Source: Glossina fuscipes (lineage: Eukaryota > Arthropoda > Insecta > Diptera > Glossinidae). Taken from it: a stretch of DNA of 64,000 nt. The notes under the pieces are model-generated. The model searched no databases. It was not told the DNA's origin and saw nothing but the letters and a program-made list of their open reading frames with translations. Position 1 is the stretch's first letter. Every line of letters begins with the position of its first letter. Position numbers and translations under genes: made by a program. Below are positions 1-10,390 of this stretch, in pieces. Location of the stretch: positions 135,749 to 199,748 of the forward strand of contig NW_024003726.1 in NCBI RefSeq assembly GCF_014805625.2, given 5' to 3'.

Positions 1-748
1 AGCAAATGGCTACGGTGGCCTTTATTTTCTGATTGTGACATTTGATTCATAGTCATTCAAATTAAAGTGCATTTAGGAGTATGTAATGGAACTTAACATT
101 TCCTTTTTAACTGCTTTGTGACTTGATTTGTACGCAAGAGAGAGACTGAGAATCCTGAAATCTTCTTCTTCTCAATACCAGAAACTTGCGCTTAGCCGTT
201 TCAAATAAGCAGAATGCTCCGATTATCGCTAAATCTTACACAATAGATTTAATAATAAAAATACGTAATACACTTATTCGAGCTGATACTACGTGTGTGA
301 CCAAAATTAAGCATGTTTTTGGCAAGAGGTAGCGCAGTATGCTGTCGGGCAAACACATGTGATGGAGAAGAGATCGAAAGCGGGCGCCGACTATCAATCA
401 GACAACTACGTGACAATAAACGAAGAAACATTACACACTGTAATGACAGGTTTTTTTAGTAATAGTGTGATGCATTATTGCTAGTTATTGTTCTTTCAAT
501 TAGTGTAGTTCTCTTGTTCCCTTTTATTCGATGTAAGTTTGCGCAATTTAGGTGTTTTGATGTTTCGAGTACATTCCTTTTAGACAAACACACAACTGGA
601 TTTATATGTATAAAATAAAAAATTTATTTTCGAGAAAGTAATTAGCGAGCATCAGAAATTGTTTAATAATATCAATTTACTTTATAAAACGATTTTCTCA
701 CAGTTTCCATTTAAAAGAAAATAAATGCACATATTGACTCCTCTTCTG
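1..748. other. AT-rich DNA with no recognised feature
   Basis: I see no coding similarity or element end here. The only long open frames are under 65 codons and show no family motif. The segment directly precedes the SINE and ends with the left copy of its target-site duplication. Confidence 0.5.
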
Positions 749-762
749 TTATTTTGAACTAT
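749..762. repeat. left target-site duplication of the SINE
   Basis: The 14 bases ttattttgaactat occur here and again, without mismatch, at 940-953. They bracket the SINE at 763-939. Perfect direct repeats of this size around a tRNA-headed, (TAA)n-tailed unit are the signature of target-primed retrotransposition. Confidence 0.9.
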
Positions 763-939
763 TATTATTATTATTATTATTAGAAATTTAGCCAAAGAAT
801 AAATTCTACGACTAAAGTCTTAAAGCACTAGCTTCTAAGGCTTTCGGCTTTATTAAAAACTCTACCGCACTTGAGATTTGAACCCACGACCATTGAGTTG
901 CTAGTCGAGACTCTTGCCTACTCGGCCACTCAAGCGGAT
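763..939 (-). mobile_element. tRNA-derived SINE with LINE-derived 3' tail
   Basis: Read on the minus strand from 939, the unit starts with a tRNA-like head carrying box A (TGGCCGAGTAGG, 917-928) and box B (GGTTCAAATCTC, 873-884). A body of about 90 bases follows, then a (TAA)n tail (763-783). The box A context resembles type II (Ser/Leu-class) tRNAs, but the acceptor stem pairs poorly, so this is not a working tRNA gene. From about 845 down to 763 the sequence aligns with the 3' end of the L-family LINE (7342-7438). Shared blocks in order are AGCCGA, AGCCT, GCTAGTGCT, TTTAGTC, AATT, CTAAA and (TAA)n. SINEs that borrow a LINE's 3' end are mobilised by that LINE's reverse transcriptase. I infer the same here. 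The perfect 14-bp duplication suggests a fairly recent insertion. I cannot match it to a named SINE family. Confidence 0.85.
873..928 (-). promoter_or_regulatory. internal RNA polymerase III promoter (box A and box B)
   Basis: Box A is TGGCCGAGTAGG (917-928) and box B is GGTTCAAATCTC (873-884), both on the minus strand and 32 bases apart. This is normal spacing for a tRNA-type internal promoter. Both agree well with the consensus for transcription-factor TFIIIC binding. It would drive transcription of the SINE from about 939 leftward. Confidence 0.75.
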
Positions 940-953
940 TTATTTTGAACTAT
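940..953. repeat. right target-site duplication of the SINE
   Basis: This is an exact copy of 749-762. It abuts the 5' (tRNA-head) end of the minus-strand SINE. Confidence 0.9.
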
Positions 954-1959
954 GAATTGTACAACAGACCTTTCTATTACTCTTCGCGATACATTTTCCT
1001 GTCTATGTCAGTTCATAGATGTACTCTTTAACATTTCAGAAAGAGTTCGTTTTACTGAAATATGCAATATTTAATGTGTTTTGCAAAACATAATAGTGAT
1101 GGATAATATTCAAGTAGAACTAGAGAATCAATAACACATATGTTTCTTTATACACATTGTAAGATAGCACGGTACAAACAGATCAAGTCTAATAACACGC
1201 ATTTCTCTTATTTGTGCCTACTCCCACAATAAATCACGTAACGCAACCGTTCGCTTTTCACCTTTAAGTCGACTTGTCTTTTTCTTGTTCCCGTTTACTA
1301 ATTTGTTTTTTCCTTTGCAGTTTTATTATATTTTGTTGCCAAACCTACCGATTGCGCCAACAAAAAAAAAAAAGTAAAAAAAAATTTAGTCCTTGGATGA
1401 CTTCAAATATATTTTTGCATTTTTTTTTAAATTTGTTTTTGTTCAATGTCATGTTTTTTAATTAAGCCTTCGCAAGAATATTTGAGGCTTTCATCGTATG
1501 CCTTAACATCACCCATTTTTTAATTATTGTGACATTTATTAACAATTATTCTGTATTATTATATTACTATATATATTTATTATTAAAAGTTATTGTTTTT
1601 GATGGTACCAAACCGAAGCTTTCACGGTTATGTCATTGTAAACATGAATGAGCCTGAACAATTCACGAAGAATATAATGCATAGATCAGGAAACTAATAA
1701 TCAATACGAAAGAGTTTGGTAGCGATCTTATAAATGTGAACAGTAGTTGCTTAGTAACTGTTTATGCTTGCATATGCATATGTATCATCTCCCTTTATTT
1801 TAATTTGTCATTTTGCACATTATTGCGACAGGTTACGCGTTTGTCCTCTTAATTTATTATTTGTCAGCATGTTTTTATATATACCATACGTGCAATATAT
1901 ACGCATATGATCATGCATTTAGCGTTTGTTCATCGAGTTTTCCCTGTTTATGTACGCAT
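954..1959. other. AT-rich DNA with no recognised feature
   Basis: Short A and T runs and tiny open frames only. One plus-strand frame at 1274-1465 is low complexity (Phe/Lys-rich) and looks spurious. No element end is visible until the L-1 target-site duplication at 1960. Confidence 0.5.
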
Positions 1960-1971
1960 TAGCACATTCCA
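1960..1971. repeat. 5' target-site duplication of LINE L-1
   Basis: tagcacattcca is repeated exactly at 7439-7450, just after the (TAA)n tail of L-1. Joining the two flanks gives a plausible empty site. Confidence 0.9.
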
Positions 1972-2165
1972 CACAATCGGCAACTCTGTTCAAGCGCTGT
2001 GGTCACATTTTTCTCTTTGTGGAAAAATTTTTGCAATTTAATTTCTTTATTGCGTTATACATTTTTAAAAGTTCTCAAACTTATTATAATCTATTGAACT
2101 ATCTGTGTGTTTATTGCGAAAAGTGTTCATCGCGGATATCGTACGTGTTTTCCTTTAAATACATT

Positions 2166-2192
2166 AAAAAAAAAAAAAAAAAAAAAAAAAAA
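2166..2192 (+). repeat. 27-base poly(A) run inside the L-1 5' UTR
   Basis: An uninterrupted A run lies about 100 bases upstream of the ORF1 start. L-2 (near 34135-34155), L-3 (near 53462-53471) and L-4 (near 61470-61489) each have a homopolymer of variable length at the equivalent position. It is therefore an inherited part of the 5' UTR rather than the tail of a separate insertion. Confidence 0.85.
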
Positions 2193-2288
2193 TTAAAAAC
2201 ATCTGACTTTTTACTCAGTAGTTTCCCAAACCTTTTGAAGTGAGTGGTTATTTCACAAATAATAAGCAATAGACAACAATAAGGCATA

Positions 2289-3597
2289 ATGGCCCCGAAG
2301 CCGCCAGACAAAAACTCGAATAGATTTCATCTATTAAGTGATACATCCCCCCAAAGAAAAAAAAGTAAAAATTCGGATTTTCCGTTGTTGCCAATCACCA
2401 ATATAACCCCTATTGATAAAAAATATATTGTTATTTCTTCAACCGATGCTCGAATAACAATTTCCCAAATTAGCCCGTTTGCTATAAAAAAAGCTCTAGA
2501 TAGCATTACAACATACATCGACTCCATCTCGATTCTACGCGATGGGAATTTACTGGTCCTCGCTGGGAACCCGCGCGCAACCGAAAAGCTCATAAAGGCC
2601 AAATCTTTAGCTAATCTATGTGCTATTTCAGCTAAACTACATGAGAAACTTAACTCGGTTCGAGGCGTAATTTACGTCCCTTGCTTAAAGCATGTGCCGG
2701 AAGATGAAATTGTTCGCGAAATGGGCAATCAAGGAGTGACTGAAGTATATAAACTCACCAAACTGAATGATGACGGAAAAACACGCTCTCCTACAGAACG
2801 GATTTTTTTAACTTTTGATCGCTATAGATTACCGCGAACAGTTGATGTGGCATGGTATAAATGTAAAGTAGAACTCTACATTCCAAATCCCATGAGGTGT
2901 AAAAACTGCCAACGCCTGGTCCATACGGCAAAAAGATGCACCAGTCTTCCATCCTGCGCTAACTGTGGTCTTCCTCCACATACCGAAAACTGTACGCGTA
3001 GCTTCTGCTTAAATTGCAATGATCAACACTCAGCGTTAGACAAACAATGCCCACGTTTTATACAAATACGTGAAATTCTAAAAATCAACACAGAAAATTA
3101 TTGTAGCATGGGTGAAGCGCGACGCAAATACCGCGAAAGAAATCCATCTGTAGCCCAAGGAATTGGAAACAGTAATACCTACGCTGCTATTGCCTCGTAA
3201 ATCGAGCCTAGTAAGACTTTAAATCCAAGTGCTTCCATTAACCAAAAATTATATTGCGAAACCAGTTACACTACCCGCCAAAGATAATATTGAAAAAACC
3301 AAAGCAACACCAAATATTGAAAAAATTAAAACAACAACATTTATGCTAAAATCTAATATACTAAATTCCCCAGAACCTCCAGCTCTCAACCTTACTCAAC
3401 AAATCACAAGTGGTAATGAATCCATTCTTTCATCCATTAATCAACCTTCAATTTCAAATTATTCACGTGCGCCCACTCGTTGCGCTTCAAATGTACCAAA
3501 CCACCTAAGTGCAGATTATTCAGCTGGTAAGAATAAATCATTCACGAAAAATTCCTATAGCGACCTTTTCAACAGAGACGCTGACATGTCAACTTAA
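2289..3597 (+). pseudogene. LINE L-1 ORF1, zinc-knuckle nucleic-acid-binding protein, broken
   Basis: ORF1 proteins of I-type LINEs bind element RNA and form the retrotransposition particle. The N-terminal 190 codons are lysine-rich and give a folded-looking segment (FAIKKALDSI, ILRDGNLLVLAG). Three knuckles follow in the region of residues 203-258: CKNCQRLVHTAKRC, CANCGLPPHTENC and CLNCNDQHSALDKQC. The frame from 2289 stops at 3198-3200, where L-4 has CAA and this copy has TAA. Just downstream a 20-base deletion relative to L-3 and L-4 shifts the frame. The C-terminal part is readable at 3229-3597 in another frame. L-2 carries both lesions. Without them the protein would be about 435 residues. 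The start is chosen because the same ATG context is present in all four copies. Confidence 0.9.
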
Positions 3598-3618
3598 CGT
3601 TAATTCCACTCTACTTCC

Positions 3619-6600
3619 ATGTCATTACAATTAAATAAATTTTTTAAAATTCTATAATGGGACATTAAGGGAGTTATTTATAATTTTGATGAAATCCGTA
3701 CACTCATAAGTGATTTTGATCCAACCATTTTATCGCTTCAAGAGACCCATTGTAAAAGCTCTTTTGATCCTATTCCACCCAAATCATATACTGGATACTT
3801 CACGAATGCTGATCAAAACTCATATTCCAAACAAGGAGTAGGTGTTTTTATAAAATCAAGTATACCTCACAAACGCATAAATTTAAGCTCAAATATATAA
3901 GCCGTAGCGATACAAATAATGTTAAATATAAAATTTACAGTGCTTTCGCTCTATATTCCACCTTCGCAATCGTTTTCTCAACAAGAACTCTACAATTTAT
4001 TCTCTGTACTTTCCCCCCCATTAATTATATGCGGCGATTTCAACAGCTGGAATACCATCTGGGGCTCAACAGTGAACAACACTCGTCGTACTGTTTTAGA
4101 AAAGGCCTTTTTTCAAAGCAACCTTTGCGTTTTAAATGATGGAAAACCAACGCACTTCTCAACTCATCATACTTTTTCATATATTAATTTAACATGTTGC
4201 TCTCCATCACTTCTTCCTTTGGTGTCCTGGTCTATTTCTGATGATCTACATAATAGTGATCACTTTCCAATCATAATCGATCTTAAACTTTCAACGTCCT
4301 CTGCTACTCCAGCAAAACAGGCCAAATTCCTCCTAGATAAAGCGGATTGGATCAATTACTCCGAACAAGTGGAGTCATTTTTGAACTCAAAGCCATTTAA
4401 CGGAAACTGCAACCATGATGCTGCTATTATGTCTAAAGCGATTCGCACGGCTGCTCATCTTTCTATTCCTCAATCCAACACCTCATTTAAACGAGCTAGG
4501 GTTCCTTGGTGGAACAACACGCTTTCGTTTTTGAGGAAAAATAAAATGGATCTATGGCACCGCTTTAAGAGATGTCCTGATCAGAATCACTTGTTATTAT
4601 ACAAAAAGGCCAATGCTCTATTCAGGAAGGAATTACGGAAATCAAAGGCACTTAGTTTCGAACTTTTCTCGAGACGAATTCACAGAAATACATCAATGAA
4701 AGTTGTCTGGAACAAAATCAACAGACTTAATGGGACTTCAAACCTGAACGAAATTTCTGCCATCTGCACTCCCAATGGAACTTTAACTGACGCAGATGAG
4801 ATTTCTAATTACTTGGGAAAAGTGTGGTGCGAATACTCCTCTGACAGCAACTTCTCCAGTGCTTTCATTGAAAATAAAAGGACTCCAATATCTCTTTCAA
4901 ATAATATCGATAGATGTGCCATGTTCCTGGAAAATTGCGTATCTACCTCAGAACTTGGAAGTTATCTCTCCAATTTGAAGGGGAAGACACCTGGTCTAGA
5001 CCGCATCTCATACCAAATGATCAGTGCTATGTCTAAGTCTAGTAAAAATAAATTACTGGACCTATATAATATGGTATTTATGACTGGCCATATACCCTAC
5101 ATGTGGAAACTGGCAACAGTTGTTCCAATTCCAAAGTCAAAAAATGTCTCCATCGCATCGGACTATCGCCCAATTTCTCTTTTACCTTGCCTCTCTAAGG
5201 TATTAGAGAAGATTATGGCATCTAGATTATCTTGGTTTCTTGAGTCCAAGAACCTGATAACAAAGCAACAAGTTGGTTTCAAGCGGGGTAGAGGATGCAT
5301 CGACGCTCTGTTACATATTGATTATTTCACAAGCAAAGCAATTTCCGAACGAAATCACGTAACAATTCTCTCAATTGATTTTGAAAAAGCATTTGACAGA
5401 GTTGGTCTTCATGTTATCTTAAGACTCTTGAAATCATGGAATGTTGGACCCAAATTCTTCAACTACATCAAATCATTCATGTTGCATCGGCGGTTCAAAG
5501 TTAGAATCAACAATCATCTTTCTGGTTCCTTTCCGCTAATGAATGGCATTCCGCAAGGATCTCCTCTCTCTGTCACGCTTTTCCAGATCGCTTTCAACGA
5601 AATTAGCAAAATTCTTTGCCGTGTACCAAGAGTGGAACATTGTCTCTACGCGGACGATGTATACATTTTTACAAAAGAAAAAGACAACACGAAAGCAATC
5701 AACATGCTCGAATCTATTGCATGTGAGATCTCCACATGGGCAAACTCGTCAGGAGCTATAATCTCTATACAAAAATCAAAAAAAATGCACATTTGTCGAA
5801 AGCAGATTTGTGATGCAGGAAACCTACTGATGCATATTAACGACTTACCATTACTAAATGTGCAGACGCTCCATGTTCTCGGGCTCACGTTTTCAAACAA
5901 TTATCGTTGGAAAGCACACTGCCTTCGGTTAAAAAACTCCCTTTTAACAAGGGTAAATTTCATACAGTACGTTGCTTGGAGAAGCCATGCGCATATTAAC
6001 ACTATTGCTTATCTTACGAAAATGCTTCTGGTAAGCAAGATTGACTATGCTTTGATAATTTATGGCAATAGCTGCAAATCTAATATCAACATCCTTAAAC
6101 CGGTCTATCACCAAGCCGTCAGAGCAAGTTGTTATGCTTTTCGGACGACGCCCATAAATAATATTATAATTGAAACTGGTCTCCCAACTTTAGAAAACAG
6201 ACTGTATGAGTTAAAGGCTAAAATAGCCCCTAAGCTTCTTAATTCAAACAAACCCATTCTCGGTGATGACGTAAGAAAGATTATTATTGCGAAGAAAATT
6301 CCAAAGTCACCATCTGCAATTGACCATTGTTTGTGCATCGCAAAGGAATTGAACATTCCTTAAAAAATTTCCCGCTCTTTTGGTGTTAAACCTCCCTGGA
6401 TTTTGAAAGACTGCTCTTTTGACATCTCACTGTCTATGCACAAGAAAGAAGATACTCCAAATTACGTCTTCAGGAACCTAATAGCTGAAAAAACCCAAGT
6501 ATTGGACAGTACTGGTTGGAATCTTTTGTACACAGATGGCTCAAAATCTCCTGGTCTGCCTCCTGCTTGTGCGGTGGTAGATGCTACAGGACGGGTTCTT

Positions 6601-7323
6601 CTCAACCACATATTTCACGAAAGTACTTCAACTTTCACAACGGAAGCCAGAGCTATCCTTCACGCTGCCAACCTTGCCCATGAAAACAAACTCAAAGCCG
6701 TCATTGTTACTGACAGTTTGTCTGTATTACAAGCTACCCGGAACCCTTCGACTTCGAGATGGAGCACCATCAACAAATTAAGGAATATAATTACTACACA
6801 CGACGGAAAAATTAAAATGTTATGGGTACCAAGTCACATCGGTTTACTGGGAAATGAGCAGGCTGATCGAGCGGCAAAGTATGCTGCTTCTGCTCCTCTA
6901 ATTATGGATCATGTCATGGAAAAGTTGGATCTTCAAAGATACATTGGAAGAAAAGTTAAAGAGAAAATTGCAGAAGGAAATTTACAATACCATCATCAAT
7001 ACTACTTTTGCATTAACCCTCAATTAACTCCACCTTTATATCCAACAAACGTTGAGAAAACCAAGATCCAAACATTTTCGAGAATTCGCCTTGGTCATAC
7101 AATTGCAACTCACCAATGGATCCTGAAGAAGTCTTCTCCCCCAATCTGCTGTTGTGGACAAACTCTTACTATAAAGCACATTCTCTGCGATTGCCTCAAC
7201 TTTTCCTCGGCTAGAAGTATTGCATTTGGAACGATTAACCCTTTGAACATTCTACAATCAGCTTCAGAACAGAATATCAATTCAATATATTACTTTTTTA
7301 ATACTACTAAATTCACTATCTAA
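3619..7323 (+). pseudogene. LINE L-1 ORF2, endonuclease-RT-RNase H polyprotein, three stops
   Basis: ORF2 supplies target nicking, reverse transcription and RNA removal. The single frame of 1,235 codons is interrupted only by TAA at 3655-3657 (codon 13, shared with L-2), 3898-3900 and 6361-6363. APE-type endonuclease motifs include QETHC, GDFNSWNTIWG (near residue 139) and SDHFPI (near 213). RT motifs include SDYRPISLLP (near 513), SIDFEKAFDRV and YADD (677-680). RNase H keeps all four acidic residues, near D973 (TDGSKS), E1009 (TEAR), D1032 (TDSL) and D1083 (EQADRAA). A C-terminal knuckle CCCGQTLTIKHILCDC lies near 1177-1192. The ATG at 3619 is 22 bases after the ORF1 stop. The catalytic residues are intact, so the damage is confined to the stops. 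Confidence 0.93.
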
Positions 7324-7340
7324 TATCCATTTATTTAAAT

Positions 7341-7438
7341 TAGAGCCGATAGCCTATGTTGCTAGTGCTCAATGTCTTTTTTTTAGTCTAAGAATTCATT
7401 TCATTAGCCTAAAATTAAAATAATAATAATAATAATAA
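7341..7438 (+). other. LINE 3' UTR end and (TAA)n tail, shared with the SINE
   Basis: After the ORF2 stop the conserved 3' end reads AGCCGATAGCCT, GCTAGTGCT, a T run, TTTAGTC, AAGAATTC, GCCTAAAA and then about seven TAA units. The same order of blocks occurs at the 3' end of the minus-strand SINE (763-845). Equivalent ends occur in L-2 (from 28957), L-3 (from 44184) and L-4 (from 56211). This is the likely RT recognition region. Confidence 0.85.
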
Positions 7439-7450
7439 TAGCACATTCCA
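7439..7450. repeat. 3' target-site duplication of LINE L-1
   Basis: tagcacattcca, identical to 1960-1971. The first two bases could also be read as part of the tail. Confidence 0.9.
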
Positions 7451-8229
7451 TTATTTATGTACGGCAGAATGTTAGTATGGATGTGCATATGTATGCACAT
7501 CTTTTGTCTATTCATGCTATTATGTTAAAATAGTCTGTGAGTAGCGACTTGCAATTCTGTTTATACATGTTAGCATATTTTCTCTGAATGAAGATAATGC
7601 TATCACCCGATACGGACATGGATAAACAATTTTCTTTCTCACGTATATACTTTATAAGCTAGTGATTTTAGTATATAAGCAACTTGTTTCTTATTGAACC
7701 TATTAGATGAATCAATCACGTTAAATCAAAACAATTTTTTTTTATTTCTCTAATCGGTATTTTGGTTCAAGTGCCTGAATACCATTTCAATAGAAAATTC
7801 GTCAATCAGCCACGTGCTCAAAAACAGAGAATTAAGCAATAGGTGAAATACTGATGATAAACAACAGCTCTAGCATAAAATTCGAAGAGAGATTTTCATT
7901 ATCCAAAACATTAAAGGATCGATATACTCATGAACAAGAATAACTGTGCATAAAAAGCAGCCAGCTGTGTTGTATTATGCTCTGCTGAGTACGAAAAGAA
8001 GATAATGAGCGTAGAACACAGTAACCACAAAAATAAATGCACAGATTTTTTCTCAACGACTAGGTTCATGCAGTTGAGCAGTGGAGTACGAAAAGAGAAC
8101 AGGCATAAATAAATTAGTGAATAATGAATATACATAACTTTTTTTTATATCCTTTCTTTGCCACACGTTTTTATTTATATGAAACATCTTTGCTAATTGA
8201 AAGACATCTTAATACGAGTGAAACTTTGT
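7451..8229. other. AT-rich DNA with no recognised feature
   Basis: No family motif seen on either strand. It resumes the sequence interrupted by L-1. Confidence 0.45.
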
Positions 8230-9290
8230 GCTGATATATTATTATTGGGTGATTTCAATATTGTTACCGTTTCCTGCAGTCGCAACAAAAGTATGAAAGA
8301 TTCCATTTATATCCCAACGTGTCTACTAATTTTTGTTGAAAATTTATGAATTCAGTCTACTCCAAGCAAATTTCATTTGTTATGTGGCAAATAGCACTTT
8401 AGGCCTAATCTTCTGCACTTTACTCTGTCAGGTAGGGGACATTTTCGTGTTTAGTTTGCTATAACTACATCACTTAACTTGACAATATTTTTTAAGAAAA
8501 TCTAACAATAAAAAACACAAAATTAGAAGAAACGACGAAATTAGAAGAACGTTCGTTCCCTGGCTTTCACAAATCTGACTTCCGTTGTACGCTTAGGGTA
8601 TCTTCTACGATATGCTCATCTGCCACTTAATACGGATATGGGTCTATTAAGTTAAAGTTTTTTCTCTTATCGAATAGCTTTTGCCTTCCATGCACTACTA
8701 TTATGAAACCACCACATTTAGCTTACTTATCCATATATTAATAACCCATTATTTATGCAAAAAAACTAAAAATACATAAAATAAAACAACTTGATCTTAA
8801 TTAAGTTAACGGGGAATGCAATCCGATAAGTTTTGAAGTGTGTCAGATTTAGTCCTTTTTTTTTATTTTTGTTCTTCATCACATGAAAGCAAGAAAAAAT
8901 GCATTTGGAAATAAAAACAAAATGTCTGTCTTGAATGATTGATCAAAAATCAACGTTTAGTCTGAAGAATAAATTACTGTCATACAAAGCAATCCTGAGA
9001 CTCATTTGGACATATGGCACACAACTTTAGGGTACTGCGACCAACACTGAACTTCTTCACCGCTACTATTCTAAAATGTTAGGATTAATCACAGGAGTCC
9101 CATGATTTATGATGAACAAACATATTCATAGGAATTTAAGCAGTCGCCCAGTAAAAGAAGAAATGGTTAAATTCAGTTCTCGACATCCCAGTCGACTTAG
9201 CCACCATTCGAACTTGCTTGCAGTAGCTTTAGTAGACGATAGTGAGGAGACAAATAGATACCATATTTTAGACCTGCCATTTAAAAAATG
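8230..9290 (+). pseudogene. jockey-type LINE relic (endonuclease piece and RT C-terminus)
   Basis: Two parts of one kind of ORF2 are visible. At about 8240-8740 an endonuclease motif LLGDFNIVTVS is followed by degraded linker sequence. At about 8935-9290 there is the region after the RT active site of jockey-clade elements: LIWTYGTQLWGTATNTELL, then a stretch near FMMNKHIHRNLSSRPVKEEM and RLSHHSNLLAVALVDDS. The RT core between them is missing or unrecognisable. Frames change several times, so the copy is dead. No poly(A) tail or target-site duplication could be assigned. The second relic at 11280-11890 overlaps it in the C-terminal region, so they are separate insertions. Confidence 0.7.
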
Positions 9291-9550
9291 AATGTAAATA
9301 TGCATATGTTAATCATTGTAACGTTAAAATAAGTTCCACATATATATGTAAGTATGCAAACTGTAAAGTTCTATTTTCAATGGAGATTAAAGCTACCGTA
9401 AATTTAAAATTGACGCATTTGCTCATTATCGTAAAAAGTAGCAAATAAATATACCTATGAAAAAAAAGTTTATGTTTCTTAATTTACGAAGCACATATGC
9501 AATTGTATGCGATCACATCATACTATATCGTTCTCATACCCATCACCGAT

Positions 9551-10390
9551 GAATGAGGGATATATTTATCCTGTCAAAACGTTTACAATGCTCAAAAGGA
9601 AGCATCAGGGATCCTATAAAGTGTATATATTCCTGATAAGCATCAAATTCTAAACCGATTTAAGCATGCTTGTCTGTGTGTTTGCCCAACTGTGTAATGC
9701 CTGTTGTGAACATTTTCCTGGCCACAAAAATTAACCTATCAACTTCAAATTCGGAAGAAACATCGGAAGTTTTTGCGCGCAGGTCGGCGTTGAAAATGGG
9801 CCAAGAACATCGCTGCTTTGCAGAAAGAATAAAAAATTGGGTTTTTGCTTATTACTCATAAGCTATTGTAGATATATATACTAAACTTTGAACACATATT
9901 CTATAGGCACAGCCTACCTTTGGTATCTGTATCGAAATTGAAAAATTGACCACACCTACCCACTATTATAGTGTATCAAAATTGAATACCCTTATAAGGC
10001 GCAGTAACAGTCTTTAAGAACCTCAAAAGTTATATAAAGTTTTGGCCACTTTCAAATTTGGAATGCACCTAAATATGTCTGCCTGTTTGTCTGTCCTTCT
10101 GTGTGTCCTGTCTGCTCAAATGTGTAGTATTCGCAATAAATAGTCATCCGTTAGTGAAAATGAAGATATCGCCTATAAATTTGCAAAAGGATTTGCAAGT
10201 GACTTAAAATTTTCTAAGGACAAGCTGCAACACCCACACGCCTATAGGACAACAAGTTTTACTTTACAATCAGCCGCGTCCACTCCGTATTATAGAGTAT
10301 GAGAATTTAGTGCTCTTTCATTTTTTCTACCTTTGTTATGGTAATGGGTATAAAAAATTCGGTCCCTGCCGAATATAATTTTCGTACTTG
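9551..10390 (+). repeat. dispersed non-coding fly repeat with GTCTGTCTGTC block
   Basis: The stretch has the stereotyped layout of a non-coding repeat I associate with acalyptrate fly genomes. It begins GAATGAGGGATATATTTATCC, then AAAAGGAAGCATC and CCTATAAAGTGTATATAT. A CTGATAAGCATCAA and TTTAAGCATG segment and a TCTGTCTG-like run (9670-9690) follow. A second TCTGTCTG-like block lies at 10075-10110. The end is a TATAAAAAATTCGG...CCGAAT hairpin (10350-10375). Two overlapping members may be present, with a boundary near 9861-9905. I cannot assign a class. The 63-codon frame at 9670-9861 lies inside it and is not credible as a gene. Confidence 0.45.

Larger units (their letters stand above)
1972..7438 (+). 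mobile_element. I-type LINE, full-length copy L-1
   Basis: This non-LTR retrotransposon of about 5.47 kb has a 5' UTR (1972-2288), ORF1 (2289-3597), ORF2 (3619-7323), a short 3' UTR and a (TAA)n tail. Its 5' end matches L-4 from a CGGCAA(A)CTCTGTTC motif onward, so it is essentially full length. A perfect 12-bp target-site duplication flanks it. The order endonuclease-RT-RNase H, a three-knuckle ORF1 and a (TAA)n end place it in the I superfamily. I, LOA or a related clade cannot be separated by eye. Both ORFs carry stops, so this copy is not autonomous. L-2 carries the same ORF1 lesions and the same first ORF2 stop, so the two belong to one sublineage. Confidence 0.93.

Noticed and set aside
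861..938. Possible tRNA gene (box A, box B, Ser/Leu-like)
   Set aside because: The acceptor stem and part of the T stem do not pair, and the unit continues into a LINE-like tail with target-site duplications. It is a SINE head.
1926..2311. Short frames around the poly(A) run on both strands
   Set aside because: They lie in the 5' UTR of L-1 and are driven by the homopolymer.
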